Origin: Acidimicrobiaceae bacterium | GTDB taxonomy: Bacteria; Actinomycetota; Acidimicrobiia; Acidimicrobiales; RAAP-2 | Reading direction: 5' to 3' | DNA length: 64,000 nucleotides | Assembly: GCA_003167415.1 (NCBI GenBank) | Contig: PMTF01000016.1 | Span: 148-64,147 of the forward strand | In this document: positions 29,722 to 39,008 of the stretch, in pieces | Layout: each line of letters starts with the position of its first letter | Position numbering within the stretch: the stretch's first letter is position 1 | Notes under the pieces: generated by a model | What the model was told of the DNA's origin: nothing | Database searches by the model: none | Seen by the model: only the letters and a program-made list of their open reading frames with translations | Program-made: the position numbers and the translations under genes

Positions 29722-31234
29722 GGGCGCTCACTCCCGGCGTCAGACCGGCGACCATCGAAAGCGCAGACGTGCTCTCATTCGTGCGACGTCCCAACAGGAT
29801 CACCAACGGCCGAGTGAAGTACCAGGTGATGAAGACGTCCATCAACGTGGAGAGGCCGAGGAAGAAAGCGAAGCCCCGCACGTCGCCCACGGCGATGAGA
29901 TAGAGCAAAATGGCGGCGAGCAGGCTGACCGTGTCGGCGGCCAACACCGTGCGCCAGGCCGAACGGAATCCCCGGTCGACCGAAGTGCGGATCGAACGCC
30001 CTGCTCGGGCCTCGTCTTTCAATCGTTCGAAATACACGATGTAACTGTCGACGGTGATACCGATGGACACAATGATCCCCGTGATACCGGCCAGGTCAAA
30101 ACTCGGCGCCAAGGCCGTATGGCCGAGCGCCGAAATAATCGCCCACAGCAGGGCCGCGGTCGTGGCGAGTCCGAGCACGATGACCAGACCCAACGCGCGG
30201 TAATAGAGAATCGTGTAGAGCAGCACCAGCGCCAGACCGACGAGTCCCGCGCCGAGACCGGCGACCAGGGCGCTGTGCCCGAGGGTCGGCGAGATGATCT
30301 CAGTGTTGAGCGGGTTCAGTCGAACCGGCAACGCGCCGAACTCCATGGCGATGGCCAGGTTCTTCGCACCCTGTTCGGTGAAGGATCCCGAAATCTCACC
30401 GGAACCCTGGAAACTCGAAAAGGCGGCCTGTCCCGGTTGAATGAACGGCGCCGATTGAATCACGCCGTCGAGTTCAATCGCGAGTGCCTGGTGAAAGTTC
30501 TTGTTGGCCACGGCGTCCCACTCCGGGCTGCCCTTTTTGGTCAGGGTGTAGTTGACGACCCACGCGCCGAATTGGTCCTGCTGCGCGACGGCCTTACCAA
30601 TGGACTGCCCGGTCAGTTCCGATTTTCCGAGGAGATAGCGCACACCGGGTGAGCCGAGGAGCGGAAGGATGACGTTGTCCTTCGCAAAGTCCTTGTTGGG
30701 ATTGGTCGTCTTGACGATCGAGTACGCCGAGTCCACCGGCAGAGGGTTGCTACTAAAAGTCGCAATCGAATTGTTCGGCGTGATGCCAAGGGCGGCTTCG
30801 GTCCATAAGTAGGAACTGGCGCAAGCCGGCACCGAACCGGGATAGGTCTTGGCCTTCTTGGTCGGCTCCGCGACTTGACAGAGAACGGGACGGAAGAGCA
30901 ACTGCGCCGTCTCACCAACGAGTTTTAACACTCGACGCGCGTCGGTGACGCCCGGCACACTGACGACGACGTTCTTACCCTGCAGGTTCACTGCGGCGCC
31001 CGAGACGCCGAGGCCGTTGACGCGGTTGTTCAGGATCGTTACGACCTCTTGCAAGTTGGCGTTCGAGACGTGCGTGGCCGGGGTGTACACCACCGAAAGG
31101 CCCCCGGCCAGGTCCAGGCCCAGTTTCGGTCCCCATCCCAGTGACAGAGTCGCCACCAATGAACCGAACGCAATGGCGATCGTAAGGATGAGACTGACGA
31201 TCATCGATCGTCGCGAACCGACCTGTTGGGCCAT
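29714..31234 (-). CDS. secD: preprotein translocase subunit SecD
   Basis: 506 residues. First membrane helix then LGWGPKLGLDLAGGLSVVYTP, a large periplasm-facing P1 region (residues ~60-320), and five more helices with SPTLGHSALVAGLGAGLVGLALVLLYTILYY, ITGIIVSIGITVDSYIVYFERLKDEAR and FLGLSTLMDVFITWYFTRP. The last residue codon overlaps the yajC stop region by one base. Confidence 0.94.
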   Translation of the reverse strand: MAQQVGSRRSMIVSLILTIAIAFGSLVATLSLGWGPKLGLDLAGGLSVVYTPATHVSNANLQEVVTILNNRVNGLGVSGAAVNLQGKNVVVSVPGVTDARRVLKLVGETAQLLFRPVLCQVAEPTKKAKTYPGSVPACASSYLWTEAALGITPNNSIATFSSNPLPVDSAYSIVKTTNPNKDFAKDNVILPLLGSPGVRYLLGKSELTGQSIGKAVAQQDQFGAWVVNYTLTKKGSPEWDAVANKNFHQALAIELDGVIQSAPFIQPGQAAFSSFQGSGEISGSFTEQGAKNLAIAMEFGALPVRLNPLNTEIISPTLGHSALVAGLGAGLVGLALVLLYTILYYRALGLVIVLGLATTAALLWAIISALGHTALAPSFDLAGITGIIVSIGITVDSYIVYFERLKDEARAGRSIRTSVDRGFRSAWRTVLAADTVSLLAAILLYLIAVGDVRGFAFFLGLSTLMDVFITWYFTRPLVILLGRRTNESTSALSMVAGLTPGVSAHE

Positions 31235-31602
31235 TACTTCTGATCGCCTTCTTCGTGGTGTTCGTCGTCGGCGGATTCGGCCACGGCCGCCGGCGGATCG
31301 TATTTGCGGGCGATCGCCGTGGGGACGAAGTCCAGTTCCACGCCGCTGGCGGCGCGCAGGGTAATCAGGCCGTCCTCCATCTTCACGACGGTGCCGACAA
31401 AGCCGCCGATGGTCTGGGCGCGCTCGCCCAACTCAACCTTGCGGTTGGTCATGCGGGCGGCCTTCTGCTTCTGGGAACGGGGGCGAATGTAGAAGAAATA
31501 GAGGGATCCGAAGACCACCACGTAGACCAGAATCAGGATGGGACTGATTGACGAGCCCGTCTTTTTAGTTGTCGCCAACAACAAATCAACCGCGAACAAC
31601 AT
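31234..31602 (-). CDS. yajC: preprotein translocase subunit YajC
   Basis: 122 residues, one N-terminal membrane helix (ISPILILVYVVVFGSLYFFYIRPRSQKQKAARM) followed by a small beta domain (GERAQTIGGFVGTVVKMEDGLITLRAASGVELDFVPTAI). The C-terminal tail is acidic and His-rich (DDEHHEEGD). Accessory factor of SecDF. GGAGG lies 8 bases before the ATG, marking a possible new transcription unit after the 54-base gap to ruvB. Confidence 0.92.
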   Translation of the reverse strand: MLFAVDLLLATTKKTGSSISPILILVYVVVFGSLYFFYIRPRSQKQKAARMTNRKVELGERAQTIGGFVGTVVKMEDGLITLRAASGVELDFVPTAIARKYDPPAAVAESADDEHHEEGDQK

Positions 31603-31656
31603 AGGTAATTCCTCCGTATATAGACAAAGAAACCCTAGTCGTTTTGGGCCAACGCT

Positions 31657-32697
31657 TTAGACCAGCCCACCCCCACGGGGCGTTATTCCCAAGTGATGGT
31701 AGGCCCGTTCGGTCGCGACGCGACCACGGGGCGTTCGAATCAACAGACCGTCGCGCAGTAAGAACGGCTCGTACGCGTCTTCGATCGTCGAGGGCTCTTC
31801 GCCGCAGGCGTGGGCCAGCGTCGTGAGCCCGACCGGCTGATTGGCGAACTGCTGACAAAGCAGTCCCAGGATGCGACGGTCGATTTTGTCGAGGCCGTAC
31901 TCGTCGACCCCGAAGAGCGCCAAGCCCTCGACGGCCACGTCGTCGTCCACGACGTCGTGGCCCTGGACCGCGGCGAAGTCGCGAACTCGCCGCAGTAAGC
32001 GATTGGCGATGCGCGGCGTGCCGCGACTGCGACCGGCGATGATCATGGCCGCGTCGCCCTTCAACATCACGTCCAACAGGCCGGCCGATCGACTGACGAT
32101 GACGGTCAGGTCCTCAGGGTCGTAAAGGTCGAGTTGACCGACGAAGCCGAATCGGTCTCGCAACGGTGCCGCGACTAGTCCGGTACGCGTCGTGGCGCCG
32201 ACCAACGTGAAATTCGGCAGGTCGAGTCGGATGGCGCGCGCCGACGGGCCGCGTCCGATCATGACGTCGAGGCGACGGTCCTCCATGGCCGGATAGAGAA
32301 TCTCCTCCACGCCACGCGAAAGTCGGTGGATCTCGTCCACGAAGAGAACGTCGCCGTCCTGCAGGTCGGTGAGCAACGCGGCCAAGTCACCGGGGCGTGA
32401 GAGCACCGGTCCCGAAGTGATGCGCAGTCCCGCGCCCATCTCGGCGGCAACGATGCTCGCCAGCGACGTCTTGCCGAGTCCCGGGGGTCCGGCGAACAAG
32501 AGGTGATCGGCGGTCTGATGGCGCGCCCTCGCCGAACCGAGCACGATCTCCAAGTGGCGCACCAGTTCGCGCTGTCCCACGAACTCGGCCAAAGTGCTCG
32601 GCCGCAGCGACACTTCGGCGCGACGGTCCTGCTCGTCGGCGACCGGGGCCACCACGTTGCGCGTCAACTGCTCGACGTCGATCTCGTGACGGCTCAC
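31657..32697 (-). CDS. ruvB: Holliday junction branch-migration ATPase RuvB
   Basis: 346 residues. Family start RPSTLAEFVGQRELVRHLEIVLGSARAR, Walker A GPPGLGKTSLA, Walker B DEIHRLSRGVEEILYPAMEDRRLDVMIG, sensor LVGATTRTGLVAAPLRDRFG, and a C-terminal winged-helix domain with GLTTLAHACGEEPSTIEDAYEPFLL. Works with RuvA and RuvC, all encoded here with 4-base overlaps. Confidence 0.96.
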   Translation of the reverse strand: MSRHEIDVEQLTRNVVAPVADEQDRRAEVSLRPSTLAEFVGQRELVRHLEIVLGSARARHQTADHLLFAGPPGLGKTSLASIVAAEMGAGLRITSGPVLSRPGDLAALLTDLQDGDVLFVDEIHRLSRGVEEILYPAMEDRRLDVMIGRGPSARAIRLDLPNFTLVGATTRTGLVAAPLRDRFGFVGQLDLYDPEDLTVIVSRSAGLLDVMLKGDAAMIIAGRSRGTPRIANRLLRRVRDFAAVQGHDVVDDDVAVEGLALFGVDEYGLDKIDRRILGLLCQQFANQPVGLTTLAHACGEEPSTIEDAYEPFLLRDGLLIRTPRGRVATERAYHHLGITPRGGGLV

Positions 32698-33263
32698 GGG
32701 CGCCTCAGCAGTTGCAGCGCCTGACGCAGCGCCGCGCCCTCGTCGTTCGAGAGCGTTGTACCACTCAGGGCTTGGCGTACCTCTTGCGTGCTGTAGCCCA
32801 GGCCTCGTAAGGCGTCTTCGATGGCGTCGTTCTGCGGGGCGGCCTTCGTCGCGACGTAAGAGTCCGGCACGACGACCTTGCCCTTCAGTTCGAGCACGAT
32901 GCGACTGGCGGTCTTGGGTCCGATGCCCGGAATCGTCGCGATCGTCTTGGCGTCGTCGCTCTCGATGGCCGTCGCCAGGTCACCGATGGACATCGTTCGA
33001 AGGGCCGCGAGCGCCGTCGATGGTCCCACGCCGGGCGTTACCAACAACAGTTCAAAGAACTCGCGGTCCAGGTAGCTCGGGAATCCGTAGAGCACGATGG
33101 CGTCATCGCGCACCGCCGTGAAAATATAGAGGTCCACGACGTCCCCGACGCGGTAGTCCTCCTGGGAGGCGACGCTCACTTCGTAGCCCACGTCGTGCAC
33201 GTCGAGCACGATCGCGCCGTCCTTGTGGTGATGCAACACCTGGCCGTGCAGCCAACCGATCAT
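32694..33263 (-). CDS. ruvA: Holliday junction DNA helicase subunit RuvA
   Basis: 189 residues. OB-fold start MIGWLHGQVLHHHKDGAIVLDVHDVGYEV, two HhH motifs (LLVTPGVGPSTALAAL and ATIPGIGPKTASRIVLELKGKV), and a C-terminal RuvB-binding helical domain (DAIEDALRGLGYSTQEVRQAL). Between ruvC and ruvB in the usual actinobacterial order. Confidence 0.95.
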   Translation of the reverse strand: MIGWLHGQVLHHHKDGAIVLDVHDVGYEVSVASQEDYRVGDVVDLYIFTAVRDDAIVLYGFPSYLDREFFELLLVTPGVGPSTALAALRTMSIGDLATAIESDDAKTIATIPGIGPKTASRIVLELKGKVVVPDSYVATKAAPQNDAIEDALRGLGYSTQEVRQALSGTTLSNDEGAALRQALQLLRRP

Positions 33264-33772
33264 GCGCGACTCTCGATCGGATACTTCTGTTCAGTGCGCA
33301 CCACCATGAAGTACGTGATGGCGAGGGCTAGCGCGTCCGCGGCGTCGGCCGGCTGGGGTATCTCGGCCAGTCCACAGAGGCGCGCGACCATGCCTTGGAC
33401 CTGGACCTTGCTCGCCGCCCCGTACCCGGTGACCGCCAACTTGACCTCTTGGGCGTTGAACTGGCGAACCGGCAGGTTGATGGCCGACGCCAGGGCGACC
33501 GCGACGCCGCTGGCTTGCGCGACGGGGATCGCGGTCTTGGCGTTTCGCTGGTAGAAAACCCTCTCGACCACCACCGCGTCCGGCGTGGTCTCTTCCAATA
33601 ACGTGCGCAGCTCGACGAGCATCTGGCCCAGGCGAAGTTCGACCGCCGCTTCGTGGTCCGTTTCAATGGTGCCGGCGCGAACCGCCCGAAAGGACTCGAC
33701 CCCTTGGAACGACCCTTCGACCAGGCCGTAGCCACAACGGGTCAATCCGGGGTCGATCCCGAGTACGAACAT
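33260..33772 (-). CDS. ruvC: Holliday junction resolvase RuvC
   Basis: 170 residues from ATG 33772, where the family N-terminus FVLGIDPGLTRCGYGLVEG begins; upstream in-frame sequence to 33889 is not conserved. First catalytic Asp in GIDPGL, then Glu in VVVERVFYQRNAKTAIPVAQASGV, and the late acidic pair in PADAADALALAIT. Resolves junctions moved by RuvAB. Confidence 0.94.
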   Translation of the reverse strand: MFVLGIDPGLTRCGYGLVEGSFQGVESFRAVRAGTIETDHEAAVELRLGQMLVELRTLLEETTPDAVVVERVFYQRNAKTAIPVAQASGVAVALASAINLPVRQFNAQEVKLAVTGYGAASKVQVQGMVARLCGLAEIPQPADAADALALAITYFMVVRTEQKYPIESRA

Positions 33773-33812
33773 ACGTTCGATACTAGACCTCAATCGACCG
33801 AGAAACCGGGAA

Positions 33813-34562
33813 TTATCCCTCGTACGACGACAGAATCTCGTCGGCGATATCGAAATTAGAGAAGACGTTCTGCACGTCGTCGTGGTCATCGATGGCGTCC
33901 ATCAAACGCAGGATCTTCTTGGCCTCGGTCTCGGAGTCGACCGGAATCGAGTTCTGGGGAATCAGTGTCAGTTCGGCGCTCAGCACCTTGGCGCCGTAGC
34001 CGTCGAGCGCGTCGCGCACCGAGCCGAGGTCCTGGGGCTCGGTCGTGACCGTGAAGTTCGCGCCGTTGGACTCGAAGTTCTCTCCCCCGGCGTCCATGAC
34101 CCATTCGAGCAGCTGATCCTCGTCGAGGGGACCCTTGACCTCGATGACGCCCTTGCGGTCGAACTGCCACGACACCGCGCCGGGCTCGGCGATCGTGCCG
34201 CCGTTTCTCGCGAAGACGTGCTTGATCTCGGCGCTGGTTCGGTTGCGATTGTCGGTCAGCGTCTCCACGATGACCGCGACGCCGTCGGGACCGTAGCCCT
34301 CGTAGCTGATCGCCTCGTAACGCACGCCTTCGAGTTCGCCGGTGCCGCGCTTGATGGCGCGCTCGATCGTGTCCAGGGGGACCGAGGCCTCGCGGGCCTT
34401 CTGGTACATGGTGCGCAGTGAGGCGTTGGTGTCGACGTCACCGCCGCCTTCTCGCGCGGCGACCTCGACTTGGCGAATCAGCTTGGCGAAGACCTTGGCG
34501 CGCGCGCTGTCTTTGGCGCCCTTGCGATGTTTGGTCGTTGCCCATTTCGAATGGCCGGACAT
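33813..34562 (-). CDS. yebC: YebC/PmpR-family protein
   Basis: 249 residues from ATG 34562, which has GGAGGA 5-10 bases upstream and begins the family start SGHSKWATTKHRKGAKDSARAKVFAKLIRQ. A longer frame to 34622 overlaps pdxT and is not conserved. Also RAIKRGTGELEGVRYEAISYEGYGPDGVAVIVETLTDNRNRT. YebC proteins have been described as transcription regulators and, more recently, as ribosome factors easing proline-rich stalls; which applies here is unknown. Confidence 0.93.
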   Translation of the reverse strand: MSGHSKWATTKHRKGAKDSARAKVFAKLIRQVEVAAREGGGDVDTNASLRTMYQKAREASVPLDTIERAIKRGTGELEGVRYEAISYEGYGPDGVAVIVETLTDNRNRTSAEIKHVFARNGGTIAEPGAVSWQFDRKGVIEVKGPLDEDQLLEWVMDAGGENFESNGANFTVTTEPQDLGSVRDALDGYGAKVLSAELTLIPQNSIPVDSETEAKKILRLMDAIDDHDDVQNVFSNFDIADEILSSYEG

Positions 34563-34605
34563 CAAATTCCTCCTGCCCGATTGGGCTTTATTACTGTACC
34601 GGAAT

Positions 34606-35184
34606 TCAAAGTGCGTCGACAAAGAGCCGGTGAATCCGCTCGTCGTTCGTCAGTTCCGGGTGGAACGAACAGCCCCAGATTCTTTCGCGGCGAACCAGCA
34701 CCGGGTGTTCGCCGTCGCCGTGGTCGTGAAAGGCGAGAACTTCAAGGTCCTCGGACCAGGTTTCGATCTTCGGCGCCCGGATGAACACGCCGGGCACTTC
34801 ACCGACGCCCTTCACGTTGACCAACGTCTCGAAACTCGAGATCTGACGGCCGTAACCGTTGCGGCGTACCGCCAGTGGCAGCACGTCGAAACTCCACTGG
34901 TCGCTTCGACCGTCGAGGATTTCATGGGCCAGCAGGATCAGTCCGGCGCACGTGCCCAAGACGCTCAGCCCGTCTTCGATCTTCTTCTCCAGCGTCGGGC
35001 GAATGTCGGACGTCGTCAGCAGATAGGCGATCGTGGTGGACTCCCCCCCGGGCATCACCAGGCCGTCCAGGTCGTCGAGTTGTTCGACACTGCGCACGGC
35101 CACGACGTCCGCGCCGACGCGTTCGAGCATGGAGGTGTGTTCGCGCACATCGCCCTGAAGGGCGAGGACGCCAACGCGAGGCAC
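34606..35184 (-). CDS. pdxT: pyridoxal 5'-phosphate synthase glutaminase PdxT
   Basis: 192 residues. Supplies ammonia from glutamine to PdxS. Class I glutaminase triad: GGESTTIAYLL, nucleophile Cys in LGTCAGLILLA, and His/Glu in CSFHPELTND. N-terminal VGVLALQGDVREH. Starts 2 bases after the pdxS stop. Confidence 0.94.
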   Translation of the reverse strand: MPRVGVLALQGDVREHTSMLERVGADVVAVRSVEQLDDLDGLVMPGGESTTIAYLLTTSDIRPTLEKKIEDGLSVLGTCAGLILLAHEILDGRSDQWSFDVLPLAVRRNGYGRQISSFETLVNVKGVGEVPGVFIRAPKIETWSEDLEVLAFHDHGDGEHPVLVRRERIWGCSFHPELTNDERIHRLFVDAL

Positions 35185-35186
35185 GT

Positions 35187-36089
35187 CTACCAGCCGCGTT
35201 CGGCGAGACGCTGCTCCAATGAGGCCGTCTCGATGCCCTTCATCGCGGCACCCAGTCCGGTCGAGACCTTGGCGACCACGTGCGCGTCACGGAAGTGCGT
35301 CGTCGCTTCGACGATGGCCTTGGCCATGCGCTCGGGATCGTCACTCTTGAATATGCCCGAACCGACGAAGATCGCCTCGGCGCCGAGTTGGAGGACGAGC
35401 GCCGCGTCGGCCGGGGTCGAGATGCCGCCGGCGCAGAAGAGCGGGACGGGAAGTTTGCCCGTCAGCGACACCTCTTGAATCAGTGGCAGGGGCGCCTGGA
35501 GGTCTTTGGCGAGCGCGAACAGTTCATTGGCGTCGGCCGATTGGAGTCGACGTAGCTGCGCGTTGATCGTGCGAAGGTGTCGAACAGCCTCGACGACATT
35601 GCCGGTGCCGGCCTCGCCCTTGGAACGAATCAGGCACGCGCCCTCGCCGATGCGTCGAAGCGCCTCGCCGAGATTCGTCGCGCCACAGACGAACGGTACG
35701 GTGAAGGCCCACTTGTCGATGTGGTTCTCCTCGTCGGCCGGCGTCAAGACTTCCGACTCGTCGACGTAATCAACGTCGAGCGCTTCGAGGATCTGGGCTT
35801 CGGCGAAGTGACCGATGCGGGCCTTGGCCATGACGGGAATGGTGACCGCGGCCTGGATCCCTTGGATCATCTCGGGATCGCTCATTCGAGCGACGCCTCC
35901 GTCGCGCCGGATGTCCGAGGGAACGCGCTCGAGGGCCATCACCGCGACGGCGCCCGAGTCTTCGGCGATCTTGGCCTGTTCGGGATTGACCACGTCCATG
36001 ATGACGCCGCCGCGAAGCATGTCGGCCAGCCCGCGCTTGACGAGGGCCGATCCGATGGTTGAGGAATCGTGCGATGAACTCATGGCCAC
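35187..36089 (-). CDS. pdxS: pyridoxal 5'-phosphate synthase PdxS
   Basis: 300 residues, (beta/alpha)8 barrel. Builds PLP from ribose 5-phosphate, glyceraldehyde 3-phosphate and ammonia. Motifs: [52 protein letters not shown], catalytic Lys in [38 protein letters not shown], and [19 protein letters not shown] 36089 or ATG 36083 are both possible starts. Deoxyxylulose-independent PLP pathway with pdxT. Confidence 0.94.
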   Translation of the reverse strand: MAMSSSHDSSTIGSALVKRGLADMLRGGVIMDVVNPEQAKIAEDSGAVAVMALERVPSDIRRDGGVARMSDPEMIQGIQAAVTIPVMAKARIGHFAEAQILEALDVDYVDESEVLTPADEENHIDKWAFTVPFVCGATNLGEALRRIGEGACLIRSKGEAGTGNVVEAVRHLRTINAQLRRLQSADANELFALAKDLQAPLPLIQEVSLTGKLPVPLFCAGGISTPADAALVLQLGAEAIFVGSGIFKSDDPERMAKAIVEATTHFRDAHVVAKVSTGLGAAMKGIETASLEQRLAERGW

Positions 36090-36107
36090 CAGCCTAATTG
36101 CCTTCAG

Positions 36108-37007
36108 TTACCACTCTTCGAGCGCTCGGGCCCGCAGTTCCACGTCGTCGAGGTCACCGAGATCGCTCGCTCGCCCGCTCCAGATGTCGAACCAGATCCA
36201 GCGCCACTGCGCGTACGTGGGGCCAGCGAAGAACGACGTGCTCGAGAGTTGCTGGCTCGCGCACTTGCGCAGCGCCCCGGCCAGACCCGGCGGGTAGCGA
36301 ATCGCGACGGCCGCGACCTCATCGGCGCGGTAGGCCAGTCCCTGACCGGCCAGCGTGCGTCGCGATTCATCGTTCGTGACGGCGACGGCCGCGACACTTT
36401 CACGCAGCAAGAGACCGAGGCGGTGTCGCGCGAGACAGTGCGCCACGACGCCTTCGAGTTCGATGAGTTCAAAATCGCGCATCAGAGCGTCGGTCACGAA
36501 GAAGGAGAGTCCCGTTCCACTCGGTACGAGCGCGGCGTTGTAGCCGGGGTCGCTCACGATGTAGGTGTTGACGGCGTCGACGCCAAAGGTGGCGGCCAGT
36601 CGGTCCATCACCGTCGTGAGACGAAGGCGATCCATTGCGGTGCCGCCGGCCTTGAACTGATCGACGACGAGGTTCCCGAGCGTGAGTCCCTTGGCTTCGT
36701 AGCGAACCAGCGCGCGACGCAGGTCCCAGCCGTAGAGAAGCGCGATGGCGATGCCCACCAATGGGAGCCAGGGCCACACGACGACGCCGGCGATCAACAC
36801 CACCACCACGATGGCGACGCCGATGCTCTCGGGCAGCTTCTTACGTAGGGCGAAACTGCGCACGACCTTTTGATTCGCGTGCTTTTCGGCGTTGGTGGGC
36901 GAATACGGGCTTTTCCAGTTCGGATCGAGCACCGGAGCGACGTAACGCGGTGCGCGGTCGCGCGAGGTATTCGAGCGCCGAGACCTCGAGCGTTGCTTGG
37001 TGGCCAT
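36108..37007 (-). CDS. M48-like membrane protein with degenerate zinc motif
   Basis: 299 residues. A basic N-terminus, a membrane hairpin at residues ~61-92, then a domain that aligns in layout with M48/HtpX peptidases: VNTYIVSDPGYNAALVPSGTGLSFFVTDALM, LIELEGVVAHCLARHRLG, and YRADEVAAVAIRYPPGLAGALRKCAS. The zinc motif HExxH should be at 190-194 but reads H-C-L-A-R, with Glu and the second His both lost (a His follows at 195). The EADxxA-like region is partly kept. Probably a catalytically dead relative; function unknown. It lies between pimA and pdxS, in the same transcription direction. Confidence 0.68.
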   Translation of the reverse strand: MATKQRSRSRRSNTSRDRAPRYVAPVLDPNWKSPYSPTNAEKHANQKVVRSFALRKKLPESIGVAIVVVVLIAGVVVWPWLPLVGIAIALLYGWDLRRALVRYEAKGLTLGNLVVDQFKAGGTAMDRLRLTTVMDRLAATFGVDAVNTYIVSDPGYNAALVPSGTGLSFFVTDALMRDFELIELEGVVAHCLARHRLGLLLRESVAAVAVTNDESRRTLAGQGLAYRADEVAAVAIRYPPGLAGALRKCASQQLSSTSFFAGPTYAQWRWIWFDIWSGRASDLGDLDDVELRARALEEW

Positions 37008-37016
37008 TACCTAAGG

Positions 37017-38117
37017 CTACCGGGTCGCTGAAAATCGTTCGCGGGCCAACGAATAGAGATCTTCGTAGCGGTCCATCAACGTGGCCATCGACCACCCGTT
37101 CGCGTGCGCCTTCGCCTTAGCAATCGACTCGGGCGTCTCATCTCGAAGGGCGCGTTCGATGGCCAGCTCGAGGCTGGTGTCGTCGCCCGGCGTGAACATC
37201 GTGGCGAAACCCGACGCCGCCTCGTGATATCCCTCGATGTCACTGGCCACGACCGAAATCTCACTGGCCATTCCTTCGAGCAGAATTAGGCCGAAGCTCT
37301 CGCCCCCGAGGGACGGCGCGATCAAGGCGTTCGCTCGGCGCAGCCAACGTCGCTTGTCTTCGTCGTTCGGCGCGCCTACGAACTCAATCGATGAATCACC
37401 GGCCGCCAGCGCTTCGAGCGAACGTCGCTGCGGTCCGTCGCCTACGACCACGAGTCGCCACGTATCCCCGCCCCGCGCGTTGTGCGCGCGAACGGCGTTG
37501 ATGGCGTGGGCCACGCCTTTCCGTTCTTCGTGGCGACCAAGCACGACGAGCACGGTCTCGTCGCTGCGCTCCCGAGGTGTCGCGACGAAGCGTTCCATTT
37601 CGAATCCGTTATAAAGGACCGTCGGAACGATGTCGCACGCGGCCGTGATCGTCGCGGCGGCCGACGCACTGACGGCGGCGGTGGCGTCGAGGTGGCGGGC
37701 CAGTCGTCGAAGCAGGGGCTTGGTCAGGCTGAGCGCCGGCCCGCCGCCTCCGCGGTGAAAGGTCGCCACCGCCGGGGCTCGGTGCGCGCGCAGTACTCCC
37801 CAGCCGATGAGTGGCGCGAAAGGCTCGTGGAAGTGCACGACGTCGGGACGAAAGTTCGCGACGGCCTGCGCGGCGCGTCGCGACGCCCTCGGGGACAGCG
37901 TGAGAGGAGCCCGACTGCCGTTGGCCGGGACCTTGAGGACCGCTCCGAAGCACGCCACCGGCGCCGGCGTGTCGTAGGTTGCGTGGTCGTTGCCGTCGGG
38001 CGCCACTAGTAATACGTCGTGGCCGCGACGAGAGAGCTCGCGGCTCATGGCAAGGGCCTGCTCCTGCGCTCCGCCGTACGCGCTCAGCGCGTAGGACGAC
38101 ACGATCGCGACGCGCAA
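37017..38117 (-). CDS. pimA: GT4 glycosyltransferase, probable phosphatidylinositol mannosyltransferase PimA
   Basis: 366 residues, GT-B fold. N-terminal VAIVSSYALSAYGGAQEQALAMSRELSRRGHDVLLVAP, central VLVVLGRHEERKGVAHAINAVRAH, and the nucleotide-sugar site SLGGESFGLILLEGMASEISVVASDIEGY. Family and operon (pgsA-patA-pimA) argue for transfer of the first mannose from GDP-mannose to phosphatidylinositol on the inner face of the membrane. The substrate is inferred mainly from context. Confidence 0.85.
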   Translation of the reverse strand: MRVAIVSSYALSAYGGAQEQALAMSRELSRRGHDVLLVAPDGNDHATYDTPAPVACFGAVLKVPANGSRAPLTLSPRASRRAAQAVANFRPDVVHFHEPFAPLIGWGVLRAHRAPAVATFHRGGGGPALSLTKPLLRRLARHLDATAAVSASAAATITAACDIVPTVLYNGFEMERFVATPRERSDETVLVVLGRHEERKGVAHAINAVRAHNARGGDTWRLVVVGDGPQRRSLEALAAGDSSIEFVGAPNDEDKRRWLRRANALIAPSLGGESFGLILLEGMASEISVVASDIEGYHEAASGFATMFTPGDDTSLELAIERALRDETPESIAKAKAHANGWSMATLMDRYEDLYSLARERFSATR

Positions 38118-38118
38118 C

Positions 38119-39006
38119 TCAAGCCCCGTCGAATCGCGGTTGCAACACGTGCCACTGCTCGGGCGCTCGGCGGATGAGGCCCTCGAGCTCCACCGCGAGG
38201 GCCTGGGTCACGCGCGTGACGTCGCTGCGTAAACGGCCGAGTCGTTCGGCGGCGATGGGCGGCGTGATGACGGCGAAGTGATCACGTCCGGGTCCCGAGT
38301 AACAGGCCGCCGCTACCAGCGTCGCACCGGTGCGCAGAGCCAAGGTGGCCGGGCCGGCCGGCAGGCGGACGCGTTCACCGAAGAACTCGACCTCGATGCC
38401 GTTGCCTTGGATGTCGCGGTCACAGAGCAGACCGATGACGCCGCCCTCCTTCAGCGTCTCCAACAAGACCGTGCCGGCGTGTTCGTCGAGTCGTTCGATG
38501 CGGATCCCGATCGACTCGCGCTTTTCTTTGAACCAGGCGAAGAGTTCCGGCGGTTCGAGGTCTTCGGCGACCGCGGTCATACCGAGACCGAGGGAGTTGA
38601 GGAACGACCCGCCCCACTCCCAGCTGCCGATGTGCGGCAGCGCGATGATCGTGCCGCGGCCCATGGCCTTGGCGTCGTAGAGGTACTCCAGTCCTTCACC
38701 GATGCGAAAGCGCCCGAAGACGCGTTCCGGTTTGATGCCCGGCAGTTTCGCGCCCTCGGCCCAGTACTGCCCGTAGCTCTCAAATGCCCGGTCGACGAAG
38801 TGCTCCAACGTCCGATCGTCGAGCTCTTCAACGCCGACTCGTAACGCGTGCGCGACATTAGTGCGTAGGTTCTTTCGAGCGCCTTTGCTGCGTCGGCCCA
38901 CGAACTTGGCCAGGCGTTTCGCCAAGGACACGTCGAAACGCTCCGGCAGTCGTTCCATGACGGCGCCGAGCGTCTTGAACAGCGTGACCTTCGATCTGTC
39001 GCCCAC
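38119..39006 (-). CDS. patA: phosphatidylinositol mannoside acyltransferase (PatA/HtrB-like)
   Basis: 295 residues from GTG 39006, 2 bases after the pgsA stop; a longer frame to 39114 would overlap pgsA and is not conserved. LpxL/HtrB-type acyltransferase. The HX4D-type motif is HIGSWEWGGSFL (His then Glu, as in PatA), followed by EDLEPPELFAWFKEKRESIGIRI and LCDRDIQGNGIEVEFFGERVRLPAGPATLALRTGATLV. Acylates mannose of PIM; role inferred from family and operon. Confidence 0.86.
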   Translation of the reverse strand: MGDRSKVTLFKTLGAVMERLPERFDVSLAKRLAKFVGRRSKGARKNLRTNVAHALRVGVEELDDRTLEHFVDRAFESYGQYWAEGAKLPGIKPERVFGRFRIGEGLEYLYDAKAMGRGTIIALPHIGSWEWGGSFLNSLGLGMTAVAEDLEPPELFAWFKEKRESIGIRIERLDEHAGTVLLETLKEGGVIGLLCDRDIQGNGIEVEFFGERVRLPAGPATLALRTGATLVAAACYSGPGRDHFAVITPPIAAERLGRLRSDVTRVTQALAVELEGLIRRAPEQWHVLQPRFDGA

Positions 39007-39008
39007 GG

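Noticed and set aside
33773-33889. Upstream extension of ruvC
   Set aside because: Conserved RuvC N-terminus starts at ATG 33772; the extension overlaps yebC.
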